Part shown: positions 1 to 5,874 of the stretch, piece after piece
Position numbering within the stretch: the first letter of the stretch is position 1
Layout: each line of letters starts with the position of its first letter
Assembly (NCBI GenBank): GCA_003171295.1
Contig: PMYF01000845.1
Location: forward strand, 1 to 6,029
Length of the DNA: 6,029 bases
Reading direction: 5' to 3'
DNA from: Acidobacteriota bacterium
GTDB lineage: Bacteria > Acidobacteriota > Terriglobia > UBA7540
Translations under genes and position numbers: made by a program
The notes under the pieces: model-generated
The model's database searches: none
Seen by the model: the letters and a program-made list of their open reading frames with translations, nothing else
What the model was told of the DNA's origin: nothing

Positions 1-83
1 TGGGCACGTAAATATGTTGGGATATCGGATATGGGCTCCATAACTCTGAAGGTGCCTCCTGTGAGGTTTGGGTGAGGTGCGGC

Positions 84-99
84 GTGGCCTAAAGGCCGC
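84..99 (+). other. Short hairpin GTGGCC-TAAA-GGCCGC
   Basis: Six base pairs (one G-U) close a TAAA tetraloop. No T-run follows, so it is not a standard intrinsic terminator. It could be a remnant of one, or a leader structure; it could also be chance in GC-rich DNA. Confidence 0.25.
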
Positions 100-186
100 A
101 TTGCGCGACCTGCGTTACCCTGCCGAATCCCCTTGGGCGATAGCCCTAGAAATTCACGTGGTCCAATCCCGCCCTCCTGGATAGCC

Positions 187-215
187 TTGCCTTTCTGTTC
201 GAATCGCCCCATAAT
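187..215 (+). promoter_or_regulatory. Candidate sigma70-type promoter for the lactonase gene
   Basis: A -35-like TTGCCT (187-192, 4 of 6 consensus matches) and a -10-like CATAAT (210-215, 5 of 6) are separated by exactly 17 bp. A transcript would begin near 222, giving a leader of about 45 nt before the lactonase start at 267. The spacing and the -10 match are good. Assignment is by eye from the E. coli consensus, which may not fit the host exactly. Confidence 0.4.
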
Positions 216-254
216 CCGGCGTCTTGCATACGTGAGATATACCCGGATGCGATG

Positions 255-260
255 AGGAGG
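255..260 (+). promoter_or_regulatory. Ribosome binding site AGGAGG setting the lactonase start
   Basis: A perfect AGGAGG lies 6 nt before the ATG at 267. Two other in-frame ATGs occur at 252 and 261, but the first precedes this SD and the second directly abuts it. The SD therefore argues for 267 as the true start, shortening the longest reading frame by five residues. Confidence 0.7.
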
Positions 261-266
261 ATGTGT

Positions 267-1529
267 ATGTCACGACGTGGGGCGGAATGCCCGACTTTCG
301 GAAGGACTTCGCGGCGCAGGTTCCTAAAAGGCGCTGTGGCTTTGGGCGTGGCTGCGCGGGGTTTGGCTCAGGTGCCGCAGAGCCATGCAGATTCAGCCCA
401 TCACCCAATTTTCGCCTATGTCGGGACCTACAGTTTACCGCAAGGCCCGGACGCCTCCGTTGGTCGCGGGGAAGGCATCTACCTGTTCGAAATGAATCCT
501 GCCACGGGAGCTCTCGCCCAACGCGAGCTATTTCGGAGAGATACCAACCCGTCGTGTCTGACTATCGACTCCTCGTGTAAACACCTGTATTCCGTGAATT
601 GGATCTCGAACTTCCAGGGCACAAATTCCGGCTCGGTGAGTGCCTACACGATTGGTCGCGCAAGCGGGCATCTGACCTTGCTCAACACTGTTAGCTCCGA
701 AGGGGCTAACGCCACCCATTTGAGTATTCACCCTTCCGGCAGGTTCTTGCTGGTGGCTAACTACTTCGGAGGGACGGTGGCCGTGCTTCCCATTCGCGCG
801 AACGGCGAGTTGGGACCAGCCACGGACGTCGTACACGACCAGGGCACCGTGGGCCGGGAACACGCCATGAGCGCGCCCCCCGGAAGCTTTGCCATCAGCG
901 GGCACGACAAGCCTCACGCCCACATGATCCAGTCCGATCCGGCAGGCCGCTTCATATTGGCAGCCGATCTGGCGCTCGACCGGATCTTCGTTTGGAAGTT
1001 CGACGCCGAGAGAGGGAAACTCGTCCCCAACGATCCAGCATCGGTCGCGTTGCCCTCGGGAGACGGGCCACGGCACTTCGCGTTTCATCCCAAGGGCCAC
1101 TGGTTCTATTCGCTTCAAGAAGAGGGTTCCACAGTGGCCGCTTTCGACTATGACTCGACAAACGGCAGGCTGACCGCGAAACAGACTCTTTCCAGTTTGC
1201 CCATAGGCTTCGCCGGCACGAATTTCCCTTCAGAAGTCATGATCTCTTCCGACGGCAAATTCCTTTACGCTGCCAACCGCGTGCACGACAGCATCGCGTG
1301 GTTCTCCATCAGCGCGACAGGAACGCTTGCATATGGCGGTGAAGAATGGACTCGCGGCGACCATCCGCGCACGTTTAACTTCGATCCAACGGGGAATTTC
1401 TTCTACGTGTGCAACCAGCTGGCCGACGCCATCACTACGTTTCGCGTCGACCGAGGGACGGGTGCGCTTACGTTTACGGGCCAATATACTCCGGTGGGCA
1501 GCCCGGCATCTATCATTTTCCTGGCCTAG
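267..1529 (+). CDS. Lactonase-family beta-propeller protein with Tat signal
   Basis: This 420-aa protein belongs to the lactonase family (6-phosphogluconolactonase YbhE/Pgl type, seven-bladed beta-propeller). The N-terminus carries a textbook twin-arginine motif, SRRRFLK at residues 15-21, then a hydrophobic Ala/Gly/Val stretch to about residue 35, so export folded to the periplasm or cell surface is predicted. The mature part begins near the first propeller strand FAYVGTYS (about residue 49). Repeated blade signatures follow: HPSGRFLLVANY from residue 155, the family-typical GPRH at 267-270, SDGKFLYAANR, and a last blade starting HPRTFNFDPTGNFFYVCN at 366. Length is normal for the family plus a signal peptide. 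True 6-phosphogluconolactonase works in the cytosolic pentose phosphate pathway, so an exported member more likely acts on another lactone or sugar derivative; its substrate cannot be read from sequence. It has its own promoter candidate and converges on the next gene, overlapping its end by 17 bp. Confidence 0.9.
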   Translation: MSRRGAECPTFGRTSRRRFLKGAVALGVAARGLAQVPQSHADSAHHPIFAYVGTYSLPQGPDASVGRGEGIYLFEMNPATGALAQRELFRRDTNPSCLTIDSSCKHLYSVNWISNFQGTNSGSVSAYTIGRASGHLTLLNTVSSEGANATHLSIHPSGRFLLVANYFGGTVAVLPIRANGELGPATDVVHDQGTVGREHAMSAPPGSFAISGHDKPHAHMIQSDPAGRFILAADLALDRIFVWKFDAERGKLVPNDPASVALPSGDGPRHFAFHPKGHWFYSLQEEGSTVAAFDYDSTNGRLTAKQTLSSLPIGFAGTNFPSEVMISSDGKFLYAANRVHDSIAWFSISATGTLAYGGEEWTRGDHPRTFNFDPTGNFFYVCNQLADAITTFRVDRGTGALTFTGQYTPVGSPASIIFLA

Positions 1530-2262
1530 CGCTTAGGCGAAACTTGACCAAGGCGGAAGTCTCCTCCCTTATCTCCTGGCGGCTCGCCTCCTCCAGGTCG
1601 TTCTCATTGATTCGGAAGAAACTGTGGGCCAGTCTCCAGCGGACCGGCCCGTTGCCGTCAGGAACCTCAATCCGCTTCTGCCGTAAGGCGCTTCGAATCC
1701 ATTTCAGGAACAACTTCTTGGTGCCGCTGACCTGCACCGGAGAGCATCCCAGACCGATAAGCGGCTTCATCGCTCCACGGCGGTTGAGTTCTTCGTTGAA
1801 CCAGCCCGCCCACTCCGGCACGACCGGCAACCCAAACCGTTGGGCAATCCGATAAAGCACAAACGTCGGATCGTTATCACACAGGATGGTCCGCCTGCCT
1901 CCCGCATCAGCCCCTGGACGTGTCCTGGCCAGTTCCGCCGAGATGCCGACAAGATGACGTATGGGTTTGCGACCAGCGATAGTGATAGTCCCGCGGAAGC
2001 ATTGGGCGTCTTCACCCAGGCTGGCGGTGAGTGGCTCGATTCCCGGAGCTTCCACGGTCAAGAGGTTCTGCTCAACCACGGCTGCCCAGATTGCCCCGAT
2101 GTCGGAGTCCCCACCCAAGACAGAGATGAGGTGGGCCTTACCGTTCCGGCCGTCTTCCGCCTCACCGATAAATCGGTCAAGCCGCACCCGGATTCGCGTG
2201 GTCGTGTCCTTCATCCGCTTCGTGTATTCCAGAACCCCGAAGCGCTCGTGGGCATTCTTCAT
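1513..2262 (-). CDS. Hypothetical protein of 249 aa, last gene of minus-strand cassette
   Basis: I do not recognise this family. The ATG at 2262 has a good AGGAG SD eight bases upstream; a second Met at residue 17 is a less likely start. The protein is soluble, with no signal peptide or membrane segment. It has a basic N-terminus (residues 14-30, rich in Lys/Arg), a Gly/Asp patch VLGGDSDIG (48-56), a CDNDPTF segment (128-134), a Trp-rich piece EWAGWFNEELNRRG (150-163), and a strongly basic segment around KKLFLKWIRSALRQK (182-196) that could bind nucleic acid. The tail is charged and probably helical. It lies 65 nt downstream of the methyltransferase-like gene on the same strand, so co-transcription and a joint role are likely but not shown. 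Its last codons overlap the convergent lactonase gene. Codon use looks like that of its neighbours, so it is probably a real, expressed gene. Confidence 0.75.
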   Translation of the reverse strand: MKNAHERFGVLEYTKRMKDTTTRIRVRLDRFIGEAEDGRNGKAHLISVLGGDSDIGAIWAAVVEQNLLTVEAPGIEPLTASLGEDAQCFRGTITIAGRKPIRHLVGISAELARTRPGADAGGRRTILCDNDPTFVLYRIAQRFGLPVVPEWAGWFNEELNRRGAMKPLIGLGCSPVQVSGTKKLFLKWIRSALRQKRIEVPDGNGPVRWRLAHSFFRINENDLEEASRQEIREETSALVKFRLSARPGK

Positions 2263-2327
2263 GGTGGATCTCCTGTAGGGATTCGTGGGAATTGGCAGAG
2301 AGGATATTTGCAGTGGGAGTGGCGGGA

Positions 2328-3353
2328 TTATTTCAGGATGGTCACTTGCCCCGTGGAATAAACCAGCGTGAGCTCATTCGAGAATCGTTCCTTCTCTCTG
2401 ACTGTGATGATGCCATCCTCTTCTTCCTCTGTTTTGTCGATTACCTTTATTGCCTGCCAAAAAGCAATATGTCGCTGGTCATTACTTCGGAAGATGCCGT
2501 TGAGGAGTCCTGAACAGGCCAGGAGTCCGACGTGCCCAGGATGTAAATGTGTGAGGGGCCGACCAATGGCAGACACGGGCTCAGCAAATAGAATGCGCCC
2601 CGACTGTCGATAGGCCGCTGACTGCGGCAACAGGTTCTCTATTTCGTCCAGAGGCAGCCCACGGTAAACCAGTTGAGCCGGTCCGCTTACCGGCACGTCG
2701 TACCGCGCTTCGGGCTCATGTGGCAGGACCGGGATTTGGGAGGGATTCCTTGCGAGGCTGGCGTAGTAAAGCCGCGCACGGGTGATGTCGCTGTCGGTGA
2801 GGCGCTCTTTCTCGCGTCTGGTTCGCCGCACTCCGATGACAACCACCTGCTTATAGCGCACACATTCGGGTGATTCCAGCCGATAAACCCGTACGTCACG
2901 GAAATGCGTAGAGAGAATCTGACTGCATTCGGCTAGCCGGTCGCCGGGGATAACGAATATCAGTACGCCACCGGGTTTCAGCCAGCGATATGTGTGGCTC
3001 AGGAACATCTGCTCCGTGCGACGACTGTCAGCCGGCCCCAGTGTCCAATCGTAAGGTGGATTCAAATACAGGAGACCAAAACACTCCACCGGGCACTGGA
3101 CCTCCAGCGTATTTCCCTGGACGATGTTGGGAATCATCTGCCGTGCTTGTTCGGCGCGGTAGGCATCAAGCTCGATCCCGTAGCGAAGCAGCTGGGCTCC
3201 ACGTGCAATAGCCTCGAACGCCACGCCGTCGCCGACGCAGGGATCAAGTGCCGACGAGGGCTGTTCTGGGAACAGTAGAAACCTGCGAAGCCGCTGAGCC
3301 TCTGACAATGGCAACGGGTAGAAGCCGAGTCTACTCTTGCCCTGGAATCGCAA
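2328..3353 (-). CDS. DUF6094-like orphan DNA methyltransferase-fold protein
   Basis: The 341-aa product has the marks of a class I SAM-dependent DNA methyltransferase. DPCVGDG at residues 37-43 fits the SAM-binding motif I, GIELD at 59-63 fits the acidic end of strand 2, and NPPYD at 98-102 fits catalytic motif IV of N6-adenine/N4-cytosine enzymes. A later segment, WLKPGGVLIFVIP, matches the conserved strand after the catalytic site. Motif I before IV is the gamma-type order. From memory the overall look (an N-terminal GFYPLP, then the Rossmann core) is that of proteins annotated DUF6094; this needs a profile search. Residues from about 200 to 341 are unassigned and could recognise a target. 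No restriction nuclease is encoded beside it, so it is an orphan or has a non-restriction role such as modification on a mobile element. The start is TTG: no in-frame ATG lies upstream before a TAG, and AAAGGA sits 7 nt before it. The unknown 249-aa gene follows. Confidence 0.8.
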   Translation of the reverse strand: MRFQGKSRLGFYPLPLSEAQRLRRFLLFPEQPSSALDPCVGDGVAFEAIARGAQLLRYGIELDAYRAEQARQMIPNIVQGNTLEVQCPVECFGLLYLNPPYDWTLGPADSRRTEQMFLSHTYRWLKPGGVLIFVIPGDRLAECSQILSTHFRDVRVYRLESPECVRYKQVVVIGVRRTRREKERLTDSDITRARLYYASLARNPSQIPVLPHEPEARYDVPVSGPAQLVYRGLPLDEIENLLPQSAAYRQSGRILFAEPVSAIGRPLTHLHPGHVGLLACSGLLNGIFRSNDQRHIAFWQAIKVIDKTEEEEDGIITVREKERFSNELTLVYSTGQVTILK

Positions 3354-3360
3354 GGTAGGT

Positions 3361-3366
3361 TCCTTT
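3361..3366 (-). promoter_or_regulatory. Ribosome binding site supporting a TTG start
   Basis: On the minus strand AAAGGA stands 7 nt before the TTG at 3353. With no in-frame ATG or GTG between it and the upstream in-frame TAG, this site is the main reason for accepting a TTG start for the methyltransferase-like gene. Confidence 0.55.
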
Positions 3367-3390
3367 CTCAGAAAAATGTATACACTACGA

Positions 3391-3540
3391 TTAGCAGTCC
3401 GGCATGCAATCTATCTCGCGGTGAAGCCTCATAGCGTCAATAGGTTTTCCGGCGCTGTATTCCAACTCCGCACGCTCGGCAGCCTTGCGGGCGGGTTCCG
3501 AGCTGCTTTCCGGCCAAGGTGAGCAATCTTGAGCAGACAC
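3391..3540 (-). CDS. Possible small gene or 3' gene remnant, 49 codons
   Basis: A minus-strand frame is open from an in-frame TAA at 3559-3561 down to a TAA at 3391-3393. Using the only upstream start, GTG at 3540, it encodes 49 residues. The C-terminal half reads like real protein: ARKAAERAELEYSAGKPID, then AMRLHREIDCMPDC, a charged, probably helical segment ending in a Cys-rich tail (C45 and C49). I do not recognise it. No good SD precedes the GTG (only a GGCGGGG very close to it), so it may be the surviving 3' end of a longer, lost gene. It lies 37 nt upstream of the methyltransferase-like gene on the same strand, the layout of a first operon member. It overlaps nothing else that looks coding. 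Confidence 0.4.
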   Translation of the reverse strand: MSAQDCSPWPESSSEPARKAAERAELEYSAGKPIDAMRLHREIDCMPDC

Positions 3541-3676
3541 GACCCCGCCGAGAATGTCTTAATTGCTGTATGGAGACTTCAAAGTGAAAACCCTGGGTTT
3601 AGTGTTGGCCTTTCACCCAAAATGAAACCCCGACAATGGCATGTAAGGAGGAGGGGAAAGGTATCCGCGAAGCGTC
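3541..3676. other. Divergent intergenic stretch with no clear promoter
   Basis: This stretch separates the minus-strand cassette from the plus-strand hemerythrin operon and should hold promoters for both. I found no -35/-10 pair that I would defend; the nearest plus-strand candidate is TTGAGC at 3529 with a poor -10. A GTG frame at 3584 opens with a signal-peptide-like MKTLGLVLAF but stops after 13 codons. An AAGGAGGAGG sequence at 3645-3654 looks like a strong SD, but no start codon stands at a normal distance behind it. The stretch may contain decayed coding sequence. Confidence 0.35.
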
Positions 3677-3784
3677 ATGTTTGCAAGCGATTTTAGACGC
3701 GGGTTGGATAAAGCCATCCCGCATGAAATCCAGGCACTGGAAGACAATGAGATCCTCCTCACGATCGAGAGGGAAATCAAATGA
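3677..3784 (+). CDS. Possible 35-codon ORF translationally coupled to hemerythrin gene
   Basis: An ATG at 3677 opens 35 codons ending in a TGA that overlaps the hemerythrin ATG as ATGA, the classic sign of translational coupling. The product starts MFASDFRRGLDKAIPHEI and ends with an acidic helix-like stretch finishing ILLTIEREIK. It is soluble and highly charged, with no recognised domain. The GAGAGGG SD of the hemerythrin gene lies inside it. Against it: the nearest SD-like sequences (AAAGG at 3657 and AAGGAGGAGG at 3645) are 15 nt or more from the ATG, and an in-frame TAA at 3644 excludes a longer version without a frameshift. It could be a leader peptide, or the C-terminus of a decayed upstream gene. 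Confidence 0.35.
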   Translation: MFASDFRRGLDKAIPHEIQALEDNEILLTIEREIK

Positions 3785-4365
3785 GCGAGGCAACGGCGGT
3801 TGAAATGCTAGAGGCGGAACATCGAGTTATCCAAAAGATGGTGGCCGGCATGTCGGTCCTGGCAGACCAGCTTGAGGGTGGAGAACCAGTGGATGTCTCG
3901 CTTCTGGAGAGTATCGTGGTGTTCCTGCGCACGTTTGCGGATCGCCTCCACCATGGGAAGGAAGAGAGTTTCCTGTTCCCGGCCCTGATACGCCGTGGAG
4001 TCCCGTCGCAAGGCTGTCCGATAGGCGGCTTGACCATGGAGCATCAAAAAGGGCGGGTGATGGTGGGAGAGTTGGCCGATGCCATCCGCGGTTACGCCGC
4101 GGGAGAACCGCCCGCGCGAGAGAACCTCGTGAAAAGCCTGCGGGTGCTGGTAGCCTTCTATCCTAATCATATTTGGAAAGAGGATTACCTGCTATTCCCG
4201 CTGGCCGGCAAGGTTCTCACTCCGGAAGACCAACAAGACCTGATGGACAAGTTTGAGACGGTCGAGCGCGAGCTTGGACTCGATGTGCACGAGGGATTCG
4301 ATAAGGTGGCAGCGGATCTCGAACGGAAGGTATCCGGAATCGTTTCATCCCCCAAGGAGGAGTGA
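3781..4365 (+). CDS. Hemerythrin HHE domain-containing protein
   Basis: The 194-aa protein is a four-helix-bundle hemerythrin of the HHE cation-binding type. Candidate diiron ligands are all present in order: H14 (EAEHR), H57 or H58 with E61 (LHHGKEE), H88 (MEHQ), and H130 with E134 (NHIWKE, the HxxxE pair). The final LLFPLAGKVL motif after the last ligand is typical of the family. After residue about 145 comes an extra helical, charged tail of some 50 residues. It is cytoplasmic, with no signal peptide. Family members bind O2 or NO at the diiron centre, or hold iron, and act in redox sensing, oxygen supply or nitrosative stress; which applies here cannot be told. The start is ATG with GAGAGGG 7 nt upstream. 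A lactate dehydrogenase gene follows 120 nt later on the same strand. Confidence 0.92.
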   Translation: MSEATAVEMLEAEHRVIQKMVAGMSVLADQLEGGEPVDVSLLESIVVFLRTFADRLHHGKEESFLFPALIRRGVPSQGCPIGGLTMEHQKGRVMVGELADAIRGYAAGEPPARENLVKSLRVLVAFYPNHIWKEDYLLFPLAGKVLTPEDQQDLMDKFETVERELGLDVHEGFDKVAADLERKVSGIVSSPKEE

Positions 4366-4431
4366 AAGACCCCTTCACGTTGGGGCTGAAAAGTCTGGCG
4401 GAGGATCCGGTCCGGTAAGTGAGGTCAGTGC

Positions 4432-4476
4432 ATGAGTCTCGTGAAGCTTAACGGGGAAAGCCTACGCCACAACTGA
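4432..4476 (+). other. Possible 14-codon leader ORF ahead of the lactate dehydrogenase gene
   Basis: An ATG at 4432 with GAGGTC six bases before it opens MSLVKLNGESLRHN and stops at TGA 4474-4476. The last bases of that stop lie within the GAGGAG SD of the next gene, so ribosomes finishing here could reload there. It is too short to prove by composition and may be chance. The rest of 4366-4485 has CCCC/GGGG (4372-4375 with 4382-4385) as a weak hairpin without a T-run, so no clear terminator separates the hemerythrin and dehydrogenase genes. Confidence 0.2.
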
Positions 4477-4485
4477 GGAGCATAA

Positions 4486-5457
4486 ATGAATGATGACCCT
4501 TGGAGGCCAAGAAAGGTTGTGATTGTTGGCGCCGGCGCAGTGGGTTCCACTTTTGCCTACGCGCTGGCCCAGAGTGGTCTGGCCGATGAAATCACCTTGC
4601 GCGATGCCAATCATGAACTGGCCATGGGGCAGGTCCTCGATCTGGCTCATGGCCAGGCCTTCTTCCCGTCCGTCCAGATCCGTGAAGCTCAGGTGGCGGA
4701 TTATGCCGATGCGCGCATGATTGTGATTACTGCCGGGGCCAAACAGCGGCCCTGCGAGTCCCGTCTGGATCTACTGCAACGAAACGTCAAAATCATCCAC
4801 GATATCGTCGATGAAATCGTGCTCCAGAAGTCACCGGCCGTCGTTTTGATTGTGAGCAATCCGGTGGACATCCTGACGTATATCGCCCACAAACGGTCCG
4901 GCTGGCCGCGCGGACGCATCATCGGGTCCGGCACCGTGCTGGATAGCGCGCGCTTCCGTCATTTATTGAGCCAGCACTGCGGAGTGGATGTGCATAATGT
5001 CCATGCCTACATCCTAGGTGAACATGGGGACAGTGAATTTGCCGCCTGGTCCATGACGAACATGGCCGGTATGCCCATCGAACAGTTTTGCCGCCTGTGT
5101 TTGAAGTGTGACGACTGGCAGGCAGCCCGCCGCAAAGTCGCAGACGAAGTGAAGCATTCCGCCTATCACATCATTGATTACAAAGGAGCTACTTGGTTCG
5201 CCGTCGGCCTGGCCCTCACACAAATCGCTGCGGCCATCTTGCGCAACCAACATGGAGTGTTCACTGTTTCATCGGTGTTGGAAGGGGAATTCGGCCTTAA
5301 CGGTGTGAGTTTGGGGGTTCCTTGCATCCTCTCTCGGAATGGGGTTGAGCGGGTTTTGCAGATTACTTTGCCACCCGACGAGCAGAGCGCCCTCGTGAAA
5401 TCCGCTGCCATCCTGCGGGAAGCTATCGAACAACTTGAATTGGCGGTCACATCATAA
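4486..5457 (+). CDS. ldh: L-lactate dehydrogenase, NAD-dependent
   Basis: The 323-aa protein is a full-length LDH/MDH-superfamily enzyme interconverting pyruvate and L-lactate with NADH in the cytoplasm. The Rossmann motif GAGAVGS is at 15-21; D40 ends strand 2 and should bind the NAD ribose, favouring NAD over NADP. DLAHGQAF (52-59) is LDH-like. The substrate-specificity loop reads GAKQRPCESRLDL (84-96): Gln87 stands where LDHs have Gln102 and MDHs have Arg, so lactate rather than malate is predicted, and R93 matches catalytic Arg109. SNPVD is at 124-128, D153 and R156 fit the Asp168/Arg171 pair, GEHGDSE at 178-184 holds catalytic H180, and T236 in KGATWF fits Thr246 of LDHs. Slightly unusual are R39 before D40, normally hydrophobic, and C90 where Gly is usual. 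The start is ATG with GAGGAG 5 nt upstream. A cupin gene follows 25 nt later, so the two are probably one transcript. Malate dehydrogenase is the main alternative. Confidence 0.93.
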   Translation: MNDDPWRPRKVVIVGAGAVGSTFAYALAQSGLADEITLRDANHELAMGQVLDLAHGQAFFPSVQIREAQVADYADARMIVITAGAKQRPCESRLDLLQRNVKIIHDIVDEIVLQKSPAVVLIVSNPVDILTYIAHKRSGWPRGRIIGSGTVLDSARFRHLLSQHCGVDVHNVHAYILGEHGDSEFAAWSMTNMAGMPIEQFCRLCLKCDDWQAARRKVADEVKHSAYHIIDYKGATWFAVGLALTQIAAAILRNQHGVFTVSSVLEGEFGLNGVSLGVPCILSRNGVERVLQITLPPDEQSALVKSAAILREAIEQLELAVTS

Positions 5458-5482
5458 ACTGAAACAGAAAGGCAGAAACGCT

Positions 5483-5830
5483 ATGCAACCGGAAACTGCG
5501 TCTAAACTCAAAGGATTCTCCGCCGCCAAAGTAGCGAAGGCCGCCGAGTTGGTGAACTACCAGGACGGCGCGGTCGTCAGCCGCGAGATCGTCAAGAAGC
5601 CTACCGGCAGCGTGACAATCTTCGCTTTCGACGAAGGCCAGGGTTTGAGCGAGCACACGGCACCATTCGACGCACTGGTGCAAATGGTGGAAGGCGATGC
5701 CGAAATTATGATTTCTGGGCAGCCGCACCAGTTGCAGGGCGGCGAGATCATTCTCATGCCCGCCGGTCAGCCGCATGCGCTCAAGGCGCTCAAGCGGTTC
5801 AAGATGATTCTCACCATGATTCGATCCTGA
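5483..5830 (+). CDS. Small single-domain cupin protein
   Basis: The 115-aa product is a one-domain cupin beta-barrel. The first cupin motif is degenerate: GLSEHTAPFDALVQMVEGDAE gives E57, H58, D63 and the closing VEG. The second is good: GGEIILMPAGQPHAL gives G87, P93, G95 and H98, though the usual final Asn is absent. E57, H58 and H98 could form a partial metal site. The N-terminal 25 residues are Lys/Ala-rich and probably helical. No function can be assigned; stand-alone cupins of this size are often metal-binding or small-molecule-binding accessory proteins. The frame is open further left to 5435, inside the dehydrogenase gene, but the ATG at 5483 has AAAGG about 10 nt upstream and gives a normal cupin start, so it is preferred. 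It follows the dehydrogenase by 25 nt, probably in one operon. Confidence 0.88.
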   Translation: MQPETASKLKGFSAAKVAKAAELVNYQDGAVVSREIVKKPTGSVTIFAFDEGQGLSEHTAPFDALVQMVEGDAEIMISGQPHQLQGGEIILMPAGQPHALKALKRFKMILTMIRS

Positions 5831-5874
5831 ACCTGAAACCACAAATTACAAACCAATCATAAGAGGTATGAGAT

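Larger units (their letters stand above)
1..250. other. Left-edge region without a secure gene
   Basis: No convincing gene is visible before the lactonase. The first 75 bases are open in plus frame 1 and end in TGA at 73-75; this could be the last 24 codons of a gene entering from the left. On the minus strand all three frames are stop-free over 1-88, and an ATG at 41 (reading left) could start a divergent gene, with an AGGAGG 13 nt upstream, which is too far for a normal SD. I cannot choose between these two readings. The stretch also holds two GTGAGGT direct repeats (61-67 and 72-78), a short hairpin (84-99) and a promoter candidate (187-215), each listed separately. Confidence 0.4.

Noticed and set aside
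197..211. GTTCGAATCG resembling a tRNA T-loop
   Set aside because: The flanking bases do not form a 5-bp T-stem, and no acceptor, anticodon or D arm can be folded around it, so it is neither a tRNA nor a clear tRNA-end attachment site.
154..408. 84-codon minus-strand frame over the lactonase 5' end
   Set aside because: It lies mostly antisense to the Tat signal region and first propeller strand, is Pro/Arg-rich in a way typical of shadow frames, and has no SD.
528..1118. 196-codon minus-strand frame inside the lactonase gene
   Set aside because: It is fully antisense to a strongly supported coding sequence and shows no recognisable domain.
1840..2361. 173-codon plus-strand frame opposite the 249-aa protein
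   Set aside because: It is antisense to the better supported minus-strand gene, which has a proper SD, and its composition looks like a shadow frame.
3377..3384. TGTATACA palindrome as a -10 or operator for the methyltransferase gene
   Set aside because: No acceptable -35 sits 16-18 bp upstream on the minus strand, and a single 8-bp palindrome is weak evidence for an operator.
3337..3522. 61-codon plus-strand frame opposite the mini-ORF
   Set aside because: It overlaps the methyltransferase start and the minus-strand 49-codon frame, which reads more like protein; no SD precedes it.
3599..3793. 64-codon minus-strand frame before the hemerythrin gene
   Set aside because: It runs antisense into the hemerythrin start with no SD; the plus-strand ATGA-coupled frame over the same bases is more plausible.
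5447..5842. 131-codon minus-strand frame over the cupin gene
   Set aside because: It is antisense to an intact cupin with recognisable motifs; it is a long shadow frame caused by GC-rich codons.
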